NCBI RefSeq assembly: GCF_051857475.1
Contig: NZ_JBPZGZ010000001.1
Location: forward strand, 248,001-312,000
Direction: 5' to 3'
From: Pelomonas sp051857475
GTDB lineage: Bacteria > Pseudomonadota > Gammaproteobacteria > Burkholderiales > Burkholderiaceae_C
DNA length: 64,000 bases
Positions 50,810 through 61,340 of the stretch are shown here, in pieces. The notes beneath the pieces are model-generated. The model ran no database searches and was not told where the DNA came from. It worked only from the letters and a program-made list of their open reading frames with translations. Position 1 is the stretch's first letter; each line of letters starts with the position of its first letter. The translations under genes were made by a program, and so were the position numbers.

Positions 50810-52753
50810 TCAGCGGCCGGGCTTGCGTCGCCGGCGCAACGCGAAGCGCAATGGGTCGACGGCATCCAGCAGTTCGGCCTCCAGCGGCCGCGGCGAGCCC
50901 AGGGCCAGGGCCGCAACGAGGCGCCCGGCCAGGGCCGCCCAGGTGATGCCACGCGAGGCGAAGCCGGTACAGACGACGAGGCCCGGCCGGCGGGCCTGCA
51001 GGCGCAGCTGGTCGGCCTCAGGCGCGCCGGGCAGGGCCAGGCCGCCGATCAGCGGCAGGCGGTCTGACGCAATGAGGCGCCAGGCGACGCGGCCGGCCAG
51101 TGGCGCTTCGGGAGGTGACGCCAAGCCGGCAAGGCGGGCATAGCGGGCCAGGTTGTCAGCCTGGTCCTCAGGGCGAAGCTCGGGATCGAGGTCGCCATCC
51201 TGCGTCGTGGCGCCGCACCACAGGCCGCCCTGGCCGTCGGCAATCGCATAGCCCTCGCCGGCGACGGGCAGGGCCGGGTACCAGGGCGCCGCGGGCAGAT
51301 GGGTGAGCTGGCCGCGCTGCACGACGAGGTCGGCCGCCAGATCGCCGAGCAGGGGCAGCTGGCCATGGCCGCCGGCGAGTACGACCAGAGGCGCCTCGGC
51401 GATGAGTTGACCCGTGGCATCGAGCAGGCGCCAGCCGTCCGCGGTGGCCTCCAGGGCCTGAATGCCTTGTCCCAACTGCAGCGTGGCGCCGCTGGCGGCC
51501 AGCATGGCGCGTGTGTAGGCCGCTGGATCCAGGGCGCCGCCGCCGGGATAGAACCAGGCGGGGTGGGCGAGGCGAGTGCCGGCCCGGGCAGAGGCGACCT
51601 CGGCCGACAAGGCCTGCACATAGCCGGGTGCGCCCTGCATGGCATCTGGCGGCAGCCGCGTCTCCAGCCTCAGCAGCCCCTGTTGATGCGGCAGGCCGAG
51701 TTCGGCCAGCTGGGCCTGGGTGGCCAGTGCCGCGGCGCGGTTGAAGCGGGCGTGCGGACCGTCGTCCGGGTTGAGGGTGCCGTGGAAGAGGCCGGCCGGG
51801 TTGCCGGAGCTGGCCTGGGCTGGTCCGGGCAGGGCGTCGACGACGGTGCAGGCAACGCCTTGGCGGGTCAAGGCCAGCGCGCAGGCGGCGCCTGCCAGGC
51901 CGGCACCGATGACGATGGCGCGGCGCGCGTCCGGGGCCAGCGGCTCACGCCCGGCCGGGCGCTGCGGCAGGTGGCGCGGCGCGAACCGGGCGACGGTCAT
52001 CTCGGGCTTGTTGGCAAAGCCTGGCGCCAATTCAACTTCGAAGCCGAGAGAGGCCAATGCCCGCCGCATCGGCCGGTTGATGCTCCAGGTGGCGACCGTC
52101 GTGCCGGGCACGGCGTGGCGAGACAGGCTCTTCAGCAGCCACTCGTCCCATAGCTCGGGATTGCGCAGCGGCGCAAAGCCGTCGAGGTAGAGAGCGTCTG
52201 CCTGCAGCACCAGCTCCCGCAGCAATTCGCGCGCCTCGCCCAGGCCCAGCAGCAGCTCGACACGACCGCCTTCAAAGCTCAGCGTGTGCAAGCCCGCGGT
52301 CAGCGGTGGCCAGCGGTCGACGAGCTGTTGCGCCAGGTCGGGCAAGGGGCTGCTCGCGTGCGCTCGGGCCAGGTCGTCGCGGCGCAGCGGGTGTTTCTCG
52401 ACGCTGACGAAGACCAGGCGTTCGCAGCGTGCCGGGTCTTGCCGCCAGGCGTCCCAGGTGGCGAGGAAGTTGTTGCCCAGGCCGAAGCCGGTCTCCAGCA
52501 CGACAAAGCGTTCGCGCCCTTGCCAGCGTCCGGGCAGGCCGTTGCCGGCTATGAACACATGGCGGGCCTGGGGCAGGGCGCCGGCACGCGAGTGGTAGAC
52601 GTCGCCGAAAGCGGGTGCGGCCGGGGCGGCCGGGTCGGTGAAGTCGACCTCGGCTGGCGTGACGGCCGGCGAAGTCCCTGGCGCACCCTTCGCGCTGCGC
52701 GCTGTCCCGCCAAGCGGGAGCTGATCTCCTTCGGGCGGCCGCGCGGAGCTCAT
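50810..52753 (-). CDS. mnmC: Bifunctional tRNA mnm5s2U34 biosynthesis protein MnmC
   Basis: A 647-residue fusion enzyme that modifies U34 of tRNA. The N-terminal MnmD methyltransferase has FGDVYHSRAGALPQARHVFI, VVLETGFGLGNNFLATWDAW, LYLDGFAPLRNPELW and TWSINRPMRRAL. The C-terminal FAD oxidoreductase begins RAIVIGAGLAGAACALALTR and ends with GLVVCTGFASRGITWAALAG. It overlaps the preceding NAD-binding protein gene (ATGA) in an rhlE-SDR-mnmC run. Confidence 0.95.
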   Translation of the reverse strand: MSSARPPEGDQLPLGGTARSAKGAPGTSPAVTPAEVDFTDPAAPAAPAFGDVYHSRAGALPQARHVFIAGNGLPGRWQGRERFVVLETGFGLGNNFLATWDAWRQDPARCERLVFVSVEKHPLRRDDLARAHASSPLPDLAQQLVDRWPPLTAGLHTLSFEGGRVELLLGLGEARELLRELVLQADALYLDGFAPLRNPELWDEWLLKSLSRHAVPGTTVATWSINRPMRRALASLGFEVELAPGFANKPEMTVARFAPRHLPQRPAGREPLAPDARRAIVIGAGLAGAACALALTRQGVACTVVDALPGPAQASSGNPAGLFHGTLNPDDGPHARFNRAAALATQAQLAELGLPHQQGLLRLETRLPPDAMQGAPGYVQALSAEVASARAGTRLAHPAWFYPGGGALDPAAYTRAMLAASGATLQLGQGIQALEATADGWRLLDATGQLIAEAPLVVLAGGHGQLPLLGDLAADLVVQRGQLTHLPAAPWYPALPVAGEGYAIADGQGGLWCGATTQDGDLDPELRPEDQADNLARYARLAGLASPPEAPLAGRVAWRLIASDRLPLIGGLALPGAPEADQLRLQARRPGLVVCTGFASRGITWAALAGRLVAALALGSPRPLEAELLDAVDPLRFALRRRRKPGR

Positions 52754-53394
52754 GCGCCCAGCCGCTGCATCTCGCTGGATTCAAGTACGCGCAGGGCGGG
52801 GCCGGGCGCTTCGAGGGCGAGACACATCGCGCGGGCGATGCGTTGCGGTGAGATGGGGCGCCAGGCCGCGGGAATGAGGCCGGCCAGCGGGCGCATGAGC
52901 CTCAGGGACCAGGCTTCGCCGCTGCGATGCGGCTGGTCCAGCTTCTCGCGTTCGCCGTCCAGCAGCGAGGGGCGGGCAATGACGAGGCGCTCGAAGCCCA
53001 GCGCCTTCAGCGCGTCCTCGGCTTCGCCCTTGACGCGGTTGTAGAACACGGCGGACCCCGCGTTGGCTGCGAGGGCGGACACGAGGCCGCAATGCGTGGC
53101 GCCGGCTTCGCGCGCAGCACGGGCGACGGCCAGCACGGCATCGAAGTCGGCCGCGCGGAAGGCGGCTTGTGAGCCAGCCTGGGCCATGGTCGTGCCCAGG
53201 GCGATGAAGACGCGGCCCGGTGCGGGCAGGGCCTGAAAAGACTCAGGCCTGCCATAGTCGACGATGGCCGTCGACACGGGCAGGCCCGGGGTGGGCTTGC
53301 GCACGAGCGCGAGGCCCGTGGGCAGTTCGGCGCACAGTGCCCGCCCGACGAGGCCGGTGGCACCGGCGATCCAATCGGGGCGGGATGTGGGCAT
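52750..53394 (-). CDS. NAD(P)-binding Rossmann protein (atypical SDR/NmrA-like)
   Basis: A 214-residue cytosolic protein with dinucleotide motif AGATGLVGRAL at the N-terminus, the FIALGTTMAQAGSQAAFRAA segment typical of the oxidoreductase HTATIP2-like group, and FYNRVKGEAEDALKALGFER (Y-x-x-x-K-like). Relatives are often found near tRNA or translation genes; no reaction is established. It follows rhlE by 2 bp and overlaps mnmC by 4 bp. Confidence 0.88.
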   Translation of the reverse strand: MPTSRPDWIAGATGLVGRALCAELPTGLALVRKPTPGLPVSTAIVDYGRPESFQALPAPGRVFIALGTTMAQAGSQAAFRAADFDAVLAVARAAREAGATHCGLVSALAANAGSAVFYNRVKGEAEDALKALGFERLVIARPSLLDGEREKLDQPHRSGEAWSLRLMRPLAGLIPAAWRPISPQRIARAMCLALEAPGPALRVLESSEMQRLGA

Positions 53395-53396
53395 CG

Positions 53397-54908
53397 TTAT
53401 CGCTTGGGTTGCGTCAGGCGCGGGCCGTTATTGTGGCGCGGCGCGCCGCCGTCACGGCTGGGCTGGCCGCCCGCCGGACGCTGGCCTTGCGGCTTGGGCG
53501 CCGTGCGGGCACCGCCGTGACCGGTGTGACCGGCCGGCTTGGCGCCGCCGTGGCCGGCGTGAGCTTGCGGCTTGCCGCCACCCGGGCGGCCACCGCCGTC
53601 GCGCTGGCCGCCGCGGTTGTCGCCGCCACGGCCACCACCACCGCCGCCGTTGCCACCGCGACCGCCTCGACCTGCGTGTTGCGGCGGGTTGGGGTTGCGG
53701 CCGCGGCTGCCGTTGGGGTTCAGCACGGTGCGGCCCAGCACGATGGGCTCGGCCTTCTCGTTGGGATCGGGCGCGAAGCCGGGCACGATTTCCTTGGGGA
53801 TCTCGCGCTTGATGAGCTTCTCGATGTCGCGCAGGAAGCCGTTCTCGTCGACGCAGACGAGGCTGACGGCTTCACCCTGGGCGCCGGCACGGCCGGTGCG
53901 GCCGATGCGGTGGACATAGTCCTCCGGCACATTGGGCAGCTCGAAGTTGACGACGTGGGGCAGCTGGTCGATGTCGATGCCGCGGGCCGCGATGTCGGTC
54001 GCCACCAGGCAGGTCAGATCGCCGCTCTTGAAGTCGGCCAGGGCCTTGGTGCGGGCACCCTGGCTCTTGTTGCCATGGATGGCCATGGCGCTGATGCCCT
54101 GCTCGTTCAGGAAGTCGGTCAGGCGGTTGGCGCCATGCTTCATGCGCGTGAAGACCAGCACCTGGTGCCAGTCGCCGCTCTTGATCAGGTGAGCCAGCAG
54201 TTCCTTCTTGCGCTCGCGGCCAACCGGGTGGACCTTTTGCGCGATGGCGTCGTTGGTCTGGTTGCGGCGGGCCACCTCGATCAGGGCCGGCTGGTTCAGC
54301 AGGCGATCGGCGAGATTCTTGATCTCGTCGCTGAAGGTGGCGCTGAACAAGAGCGATTGCTTCTTGGCCGGCAGCAGGGCCAGCACCTTCTTGATGTCGT
54401 GCACGAAACCCATGTCGAGCATGCGGTCGGCTTCGTCGAGCACGAGGATCTGCACTTGCGACAGGTCCAGCGTGCCTTGCTGGGCGTGGTCGAGCAGGCG
54501 GCCGGGCGTGGCAACGAGGATGTCGACGCCGTCGCGCAGCTTGTTGATCTGGGGCTGCATGCCGACGCCGCCGAACATGACCATGCTCTTCAGCGGCAGG
54601 TATTTGCCATAGGTCTGCACGCTTTCCTCGACCTGGGCGGCGAGTTCGCGGGTGGGCGTCAGCACGAGGGCGCGGATGGCGATCTTGCCGCGCTTGTTCA
54701 GCAGCTTCTCGCCGGTGGCGAGGCGGTGCAGCATGGGCAGGGTGAAGCCGGCGGTCTTGCCGGTACCGGTCTGGGCGCCGGCCATCAGGTCACCACCGTT
54801 CAAGACGGCGGGAATGGCCTGGGCCTGGATGGGCGTGGGGGAGGTGTAGCCAGCGTCAGCAATGGCCTTCAGCAGCGGAGCTGCCAAGCCGAGGGTGTCG
54901 AAACTCAT
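53397..54908 (-). CDS. rhlE: DEAD-box ATP-dependent RNA helicase, RhlE-like
   Basis: A 503-residue helicase. Q-motif SPTPIQAQAIP, motif I AGAQTGTGKT, Ia PTRELAAQVE, II LVLDEADRMLDMGF, III FSATF, and in RecA domain 2 VATDIAARGIDIDQLPHV and HRIGRTGRAG. The last ~110 residues are a Gly/Arg/Asn/Pro-rich disordered tail (GRGGRGGNGGGGGGRGGDNR...), typical of RNA-binding RhlE proteins. It acts in ribosome assembly and RNA turnover. It heads the rhlE-SDR-mnmC run. Confidence 0.93.
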   Translation of the reverse strand: MSFDTLGLAAPLLKAIADAGYTSPTPIQAQAIPAVLNGGDLMAGAQTGTGKTAGFTLPMLHRLATGEKLLNKRGKIAIRALVLTPTRELAAQVEESVQTYGKYLPLKSMVMFGGVGMQPQINKLRDGVDILVATPGRLLDHAQQGTLDLSQVQILVLDEADRMLDMGFVHDIKKVLALLPAKKQSLLFSATFSDEIKNLADRLLNQPALIEVARRNQTNDAIAQKVHPVGRERKKELLAHLIKSGDWHQVLVFTRMKHGANRLTDFLNEQGISAMAIHGNKSQGARTKALADFKSGDLTCLVATDIAARGIDIDQLPHVVNFELPNVPEDYVHRIGRTGRAGAQGEAVSLVCVDENGFLRDIEKLIKREIPKEIVPGFAPDPNEKAEPIVLGRTVLNPNGSRGRNPNPPQHAGRGGRGGNGGGGGGRGGDNRGGQRDGGGRPGGGKPQAHAGHGGAKPAGHTGHGGARTAPKPQGQRPAGGQPSRDGGAPRHNNGPRLTQPKR

Positions 54909-55012
54909 CGAATCCTAGAAAGGGGAGGGCACGCCAACAATCACCGGGGCTCGCCGTGCCGCCGGGGAGGCGACACCAGTCTTCGGGCAAGCCAGGCCGC
55001 GTGCGGGGGCTC

Positions 55013-55051
55013 AAAAAGTGAAACGCCGCGCAAGACTGTCAGCGCGGCGTT
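55013..55051 (-). terminator. Probable terminator of the SBP_bac_5 gene
   Basis: AACGCCGCGC (55022-55031) and GCGCGGCGTT (55042-55051) form a perfect 10-bp stem with a 10-nt loop. On the minus strand TTTCACTTTTTGA follows, so the T-run is slightly displaced. It lies 22 bp past the stop. Confidence 0.65.
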
Positions 55052-55073
55052 GGGATGCATTCTAGCGGCTGAA

Positions 55074-56642
55074 CTATTTACGGATCGTGACCCAATCCAT
55101 GCTTGCCCAGTTGTTGGCCGAATGGGGCATGCTGACTTCCTTGCGCATGGCCCACGGAATGACCTGGCGGTGCAGGGGAATGATGTTGACCTGTTCGCGG
55201 TAGGCCTGCAGGGCCGCCTTGACGGTGGCTTCGCGCTTTTTCGGGTCGATCTCGATGGTGGAGGCCGCGGCCAGGGCATCGGCCTCGTTGTTGACGATGC
55301 CGCCGTAGTTGGCCACGCCGACACCCTGCTCGCCACGGTTGCGCAGCACCGGCGTCAGCATGGTCTCGGCGTCCGTCGAGCCGCCGCCCCAGCCGGTCAG
55401 GAAGAGGCTGGTGTCGAACTTCTCGATCTTGGGGAAATACAGGGTGCGGGGCATGGCGTTGACCTTGACCCTGACCTTGACCTGGGCCCACATGCTGGCC
55501 AGGGCGATGCAGATGCGCTCGTCGTTGACGTAGCGGTTGTTGGGGCAGTCCAGCGTGATGTCGAAGCCGTCCGGGTAGCCGGCTTCGGCCAGCAGCTTCT
55601 TTGCCGTGGCGACGTCATAGGGCAGGCGGCTTTCCAGCTTGGGGTCGCCATAGGCGCCGCGCGGCGAGGCGGTCAGGCCGCCGGTGGGCGTGGAGTAGCC
55701 GCTCATCAGCTTGGTCTTGATGGCCTCGATGTCGATGGCGTGATACAGGGCCTTTCTAACGCGCAGGTCCTTCAGCGGGTTCTTGCCGTCGGGCGACTGG
55801 CCGTAGAGCAGCTTGTCGCGGCTCTGGTCCATGCCGATGTAGACGATGCGGTTCTCCTGGCCGTCGACGACCTTGAGGTCGGGCGTGGTGCGCAGCCGGG
55901 CGATGTCGCGCGGCGGCGGGTCGAGGACGAAATCGATCTCGCCGGAGATCAGCGCGGCGGTGCGCGTCGCGTCATTGCCGATGGGCAGGTAGCTGAACTC
56001 CTGCAGATTGCCTTCGAACTTGTTCCACCAGTTAGGGTTGCGCTTGAAGACCGTCTTCACGCCCGGCTGGCGGCTGACCAGCATGAAAGGCCCCGTGCCG
56101 TTGGCATGCTGGCTGGCATAGGACTCCTCCTGCTGCTTGAAGTTCAGCGGCCGTGCCACCCGGTGCTCCTCGCACCATTTGCGGCTCATGATGAAGAGGG
56201 TGGTCATCAGCTCAGGCACGATGGGATTGGGCTTGTCCAGCGTGAAGACGACGGTCAGCGGGTCGACGGCCTTGGGCGAGCCGACGGCGTTGGCGTAGAC
56301 GCGCTGCGGGGAGTTGTCGTCGCGCAGGCGCTGCATCGAGAACACGACGTCGTCGGCCGTGAAGGGCGTGCCGTCGTGGAACTTGACGCCCGGGCGCAGC
56401 TTGAAACGCCAGATCAGCGGCGTGACCTGGGTCCATTCGGTGGCCAGCGCCGGCATCGGGGCCAGGTCCTTGCCGCGCCGCGTCAGGGTCTCGTAGACCT
56501 GGTTGTTCAGGCTGTTGGTCATGACCTCGTTCTGCGAATGCGGATCGGTGGTCTGCATGTCGCCCTGGCTGGACCAGCGCAGGGTCTGGCAGTGGGCGAA
56601 GCTGGCGGCGAGAACGAGCAGGGCGGCGAAAAAGCGGGGCAT
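55074..56642 (-). CDS. Peptide-type ABC transporter substrate-binding protein (SBP family 5), orphan
   Basis: A 522-residue periplasmic protein with signal peptide (MPRFFAALLVLAASFAHC). The family 5 layout is clear: WSSQGDMQTTDPHSQNEVMT, YETLTRRGKDLAPMPALATE, the signature LRPGVKFHDGTPFTADDVVF, RKALYHAIDIEAIKTKLMSG, and the late GWGGGSTDAETML. DppA/OppA/NikA-like proteins bind peptides, metals or sugars. No permease or ATPase gene is adjacent, so it must work with a transporter encoded elsewhere. It has its own terminator. Confidence 0.92.
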   Translation of the reverse strand: MPRFFAALLVLAASFAHCQTLRWSSQGDMQTTDPHSQNEVMTNSLNNQVYETLTRRGKDLAPMPALATEWTQVTPLIWRFKLRPGVKFHDGTPFTADDVVFSMQRLRDDNSPQRVYANAVGSPKAVDPLTVVFTLDKPNPIVPELMTTLFIMSRKWCEEHRVARPLNFKQQEESYASQHANGTGPFMLVSRQPGVKTVFKRNPNWWNKFEGNLQEFSYLPIGNDATRTAALISGEIDFVLDPPPRDIARLRTTPDLKVVDGQENRIVYIGMDQSRDKLLYGQSPDGKNPLKDLRVRKALYHAIDIEAIKTKLMSGYSTPTGGLTASPRGAYGDPKLESRLPYDVATAKKLLAEAGYPDGFDITLDCPNNRYVNDERICIALASMWAQVKVRVKVNAMPRTLYFPKIEKFDTSLFLTGWGGGSTDAETMLTPVLRNRGEQGVGVANYGGIVNNEADALAAASTIEIDPKKREATVKAALQAYREQVNIIPLHRQVIPWAMRKEVSMPHSANNWASMDWVTIRK

Positions 56643-56733
56643 CTGGCTTCCTGGAAACGCGGCTCGGCGACAATAGCAGGCAATGCAGGCCCTCTTTCGG
56701 GGCCTGCCGCTGTTTCAGCTCCAAGGATCGCCC

Positions 56734-58398
<1,665 letters not shown>

Positions 58399-58433
58399 TG
58401 GGTCTCGTCACCGCGGCTTAAGGGTGGTTGGGG

Positions 58434-58506
58434 CCTGAACCGGCGCCGGGCCGCCCCTAGCCGGTTCGCGCCCCCTCGGGGGCAGCGCCTGTATTCGGGC
58501 GCGTGG
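58434..58506 (-). repeat. Variant/short copy of the dispersed intergenic repeat (copy 4)
   Basis: Starts 35 bp after the ettA stop. On the minus strand it contains GCCCCC-GA-GGGGGC, then GAACCGGCTAGGGGCGGCCC and GGCGCCGGTTC. This corresponds to the GTCCCC/GGGGAC and GGGCCGGCTAG..CGGCCCG parts of copies 1-3, with stem GAACCGGC/GCCGGTTC (58437-58444, 58460-58467) replacing GCGGGCCG/CGGCCCGC. The GCTTGC stem is absent. The 116 bp onwards to 58622 hold no further feature I can name. Confidence 0.6.
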
Positions 58507-58622
58507 GGGCACCACGAAGCCTGGTGACGACAACGGGACACAGTTCTTTACCCCGTGCCCAAAGATCCCACACAGGCCCCCTGGAAGATCACATCACTCC
58601 CTCTTCTTCCCGGAGACCCCTG

Positions 58623-59102
58623 ATGAAAGCCTTCCAGAACCTGTTGCGTATCGGTACCGTGGCTGCAGCCCTGGCCCTCGGTGGCGTGGCCGCCCAGGCC
58701 CAGCCCGGCCCTGGTCACCACGGTGGCCCGGCCATGATGGCCCCCGGCGGCCTGTTCGGCGGTCACATGGACCACCTGCTCGACCTGGTCAACGCGACAG
58801 ACGCTCAGCGCAGCCAGATCGACGCCATCTTCAAGGCCGCCCGCACGGACCTGTCCGGCCAGCGCGAAGCCGGCAAGAAGCTGCATGAGCAGATGGCAGC
58901 CCTCTATGCGGCCCCCAACATCGATGCCGCCGCCATCGAGGCCGTGCGTGTGCAGATGAGCACCCAGCACGAGACCGCCTCCAAGCGCCTCAGCCTGGCC
59001 AGCATCGACGCTGCCCGCGTGCTGACACCCGAGCAGCGTGCCAAGATCGCCGACGTCATGAAGAAGCGCCAGGCTCGCATGGCTTCGCGTCACGCTGGTT
59101 GA
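58623..59102 (+). CDS. Spy/CpxP-like periplasmic protein
   Basis: A 159-residue exported protein. The signal peptide (MKAFQNLLRIGTVAAALALG, cleavage after AQA) is followed by a His/Gly/Met-rich N-terminal stretch (PGPGHHGGPAMMAPGGLFGG) that could bind metal, then an all-helical body with QREAGKKLHEQMAALYAAPN and the LTPEQR motif of the LTxxQ family. Spy and CpxP are envelope-stress chaperones or sensors that modulate a two-component system. Here the regulator and kinase genes follow directly, supporting such a feedback role. Confidence 0.88.
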   Translation: MKAFQNLLRIGTVAAALALGGVAAQAQPGPGHHGGPAMMAPGGLFGGHMDHLLDLVNATDAQRSQIDAIFKAARTDLSGQREAGKKLHEQMAALYAAPNIDAAAIEAVRVQMSTQHETASKRLSLASIDAARVLTPEQRAKIADVMKKRQARMASRHAG

Positions 59103-59127
59103 TTGGCCCTTGACGAGGAGTTCTGCG

Positions 59128-59913
59128 ATGCTTGAGCCTCGTTCCACCGGCGCGGAAGCGCGCCGGATTCCCTTTTCTTCCCTTGCCCCGGTGATGAGTA
59201 GCGCCCGACTGCTGTTGATCGATGACGATGTCCGCCTCACCGGCATGGTGGGCGACTACCTCCGCTCCGCTGGTTTTGAAGTCAGCACCGCCGGCAACCT
59301 GGCCCAGGCCCGTGAGGCCCTGGCCCATGGTCGCTTCGAACTGCTGGTGCTGGATCTGATGCTGCCCGACGGCGATGGGCTGGACTTCTGCCGCTGGCTG
59401 CGTGGCGACGCGCGCTGGCGCCACCAGCCGGTGCTGATGCTGTCGGCCCGCGGCGAGCCCATGGACCGCATCCTTGGCCTCGAACTCGGCGCCGACGACT
59501 ACCTCGCCAAACCCTTCGAGCCGCGCGAGCTGCAGGCCCGCATCAAGGCCCTGCTGCGCCGCCTGGAGCCCAAGCTGGACGGCGACGAGGTGCTGCGTTT
59601 CGGCCGCCTGGAGATCGACCTGGCCGCCCGCGTGGCGCGCCTGGACGGCAAGATCTGCGACCTGACCAGCCACCAGTTCGACCTCCTCGTCGTGCTGGCC
59701 CAGAGCCCGGGCCGCGTGCTGAGCCGCGACCAGATCATGGATGCGCTCAAGGGCCACCCGCTGGAAGCCTTTGACCGTTCCATCGACGTGCACATCTCGC
59801 GCATCCGCGCCGTCATCGAGGACGATCCCAAGAACCCCCGTCGCGTGCTGACCGTGCGCGGAGCCGGCTATGTCTTTGCCCGCAAGCAAGACGCCGACGC
59901 GGACGCCGCCTGA
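59128..59913 (+). CDS. OmpR/CpxR-type response regulator
   Basis: A 261-residue DNA-binding regulator. The receiver domain has RLLLIDDDVRLTGMVG, the phospho-acceptor Asp in LLVLDLMLPDGDGLDF, the Ser/Thr in MLSARGE and the Lys in DYLAKPFEPREL. The C-terminal winged helix has LTSHQFDLLVVLAQSPGRVL, FDRSIDVHISRIRAVIEDD and VRGAGYVFA. GAGGAG 7 bp ahead supports ATG 59128. An internal ATG at 59194 (MSSARLLLIDDD) would give the more usual short N-terminus. Confidence 0.93.
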   Translation: MLEPRSTGAEARRIPFSSLAPVMSSARLLLIDDDVRLTGMVGDYLRSAGFEVSTAGNLAQAREALAHGRFELLVLDLMLPDGDGLDFCRWLRGDARWRHQPVLMLSARGEPMDRILGLELGADDYLAKPFEPRELQARIKALLRRLEPKLDGDEVLRFGRLEIDLAARVARLDGKICDLTSHQFDLLVVLAQSPGRVLSRDQIMDALKGHPLEAFDRSIDVHISRIRAVIEDDPKNPRRVLTVRGAGYVFARKQDADADAA

Positions 59914-61318
59914 ACGCCCCGGCTTGAAGTCACTCTACGTCCGCATCTACCTGACGCTGGTGGCGCTGCTGCTGGCGTTCGCCTTCGGCTCGGCCTGGCT
60001 GTTCCAGCGCCACATCGAACAGGAGCGCGGCAATGTCGAGTCGGCGGCCGGCGAGCGCCTGAACGCGATGGCCGCGCTGCTCAAGCTTGCGCTGCCGCCG
60101 GCCACGGCACCGCGCGCAGAGCAGGCCGCCGCGTTTGCGGACTGGGGGCAGCGCCTGCGCATGCCCATCGCGCTGGAGGATGCCGACGGCAAGCGCATCG
60201 CGACGACGCAGATGTTCCAGCGCCGCCTCGATGACGCAGGTGCCCTCGTCGTCAGCGCCAGCCTGGGCGATGGGCGCAGCCTGGAGATGGTTCGCAGCGT
60301 CCGTCCACCGAATGCCCCGGGCGCGGCTTCGGGCCCCGGTTCGGGGCCTGGTTCAGGCCCGGGTGGCCCTCTGGCTCGGCCGCCGCGCCTGGATGAAGGA
60401 CCTTGGACCGGCCCGTGGCTGCACCGCCCCGTGTCGCCGGGCGCGCCGGCCGTGTCGACGCTGGCCGTCGTGCTGGTGCTGCTTTTTATCGGAGTCGCGG
60501 CAGGCGCCTATCCGGTCGTGCGCCGGCTGACGCGCCGGCTGGAGTCGCTGAAGCGCGGTGTCGAGAAGTTCGGCTCGGGCCAGTTGGGCCACCGCGTCGA
60601 CGACAGCGGCCGTGACGAGGTCGCGGCCCTGGCCACCAGCTTCAACCAGGCAGCCGACCGCATCGAGACCCTGCTGCGCTCTCACCAGACCCTCTTGGCC
60701 AATGCCAGCCACGAGTTGCGTTCACCGCTGGCGCGATTGAAGATGGCCTTCGCGATGCTGGATGACGCCGCCCCGGCACAACGCCAGCGCCTGGCCCATG
60801 AGATCGACGTCAACATTGCCGAGCTCGACGCTCTCGTCGAGGAGGTGCTGCTGGCCAGCCGCCTGGAGGCGGGCAGCGCCATCGGCGAAACCCACACCGT
60901 CGAACTGCTCGCCCTGGGCGCCGAAGAAGCCGCCCGTGCCGAAGCGGCCTTCGAGCCGGAGACCGACTCGGCCCGCATCGACGGCCAGGAACGCCTGCTG
61001 CGCCGCGCCCTGCGTAACCTGCTCGACAACGCGCGCCGCTACGGCGGGCCCGAGGTGGAACTGGCCCTGCGGCCGGTGGCCGGCGGCTATGAATACGTCG
61101 TCGCCGACCGCGGCGCGGGCGTGCCGGCCGATCTGCGCGAGCGCATCTTCGAGCCCTTCTACCGCCTGCCCGGCCATGCCGAGATGGCGGGCGGCGTCGG
61201 GCTGGGGCTGAGCCTGGTCAAGCAGATCGCCGAGCGCCACGGCGGCAGCGTGCGCTGCCTGCCGCGCGATGGCGGTGGCAGCCGTTTCGTGCTCTTCCTG
61301 CCGGCGACGGGCGGCTAA
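59870..61318 (+). CDS. Sensor histidine kinase (CpxA/EnvZ type) with HAMP domain
   Basis: A 482-residue inner-membrane kinase. Helix 1 (about 24-44), a periplasmic domain (about 45-190) with a GPGSGPGSGPG low-complexity stretch, helix 2 (about 195-215), then HAMP (RRLTRRLESLKRGVEKFGSG). H-box NASHELRSPLARLK, N-box LRRALRNLLDNARRYG, DRGAGVP, F-box ERIFEPFYR and GVGLGLSLVKQIAERHGG follow. ATG 59870 overlaps the regulator gene by 44 bp but has GGAG 6 bp ahead; TTG 59924, after the regulator stop, is the alternative. Confidence 0.9.
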   Translation: MSLPASKTPTRTPPERPGLKSLYVRIYLTLVALLLAFAFGSAWLFQRHIEQERGNVESAAGERLNAMAALLKLALPPATAPRAEQAAAFADWGQRLRMPIALEDADGKRIATTQMFQRRLDDAGALVVSASLGDGRSLEMVRSVRPPNAPGAASGPGSGPGSGPGGPLARPPRLDEGPWTGPWLHRPVSPGAPAVSTLAVVLVLLFIGVAAGAYPVVRRLTRRLESLKRGVEKFGSGQLGHRVDDSGRDEVAALATSFNQAADRIETLLRSHQTLLANASHELRSPLARLKMAFAMLDDAAPAQRQRLAHEIDVNIAELDALVEEVLLASRLEAGSAIGETHTVELLALGAEEAARAEAAFEPETDSARIDGQERLLRRALRNLLDNARRYGGPEVELALRPVAGGYEYVVADRGAGVPADLRERIFEPFYRLPGHAEMAGGVGLGLSLVKQIAERHGGSVRCLPRDGGGSRFVLFLPATGG

Positions 61319-61340
61319 TTAGTCGCGCAAGACTGTGTAT

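Noticed and set aside
53400..53700. Short GC-rich repeats that could be mistaken for a CRISPR or VNTR array
   Set aside because: They encode the Gly/Arg-rich tail of the RhlE helicase in frame, with no regular repeat-spacer structure.
59194..59913. Response regulator starting at ATG 59194
   Set aside because: It gives the usual short N-terminus, but GAGGAG sits at the right distance from ATG 59128 and none precedes 59194; kept only as an alternative.
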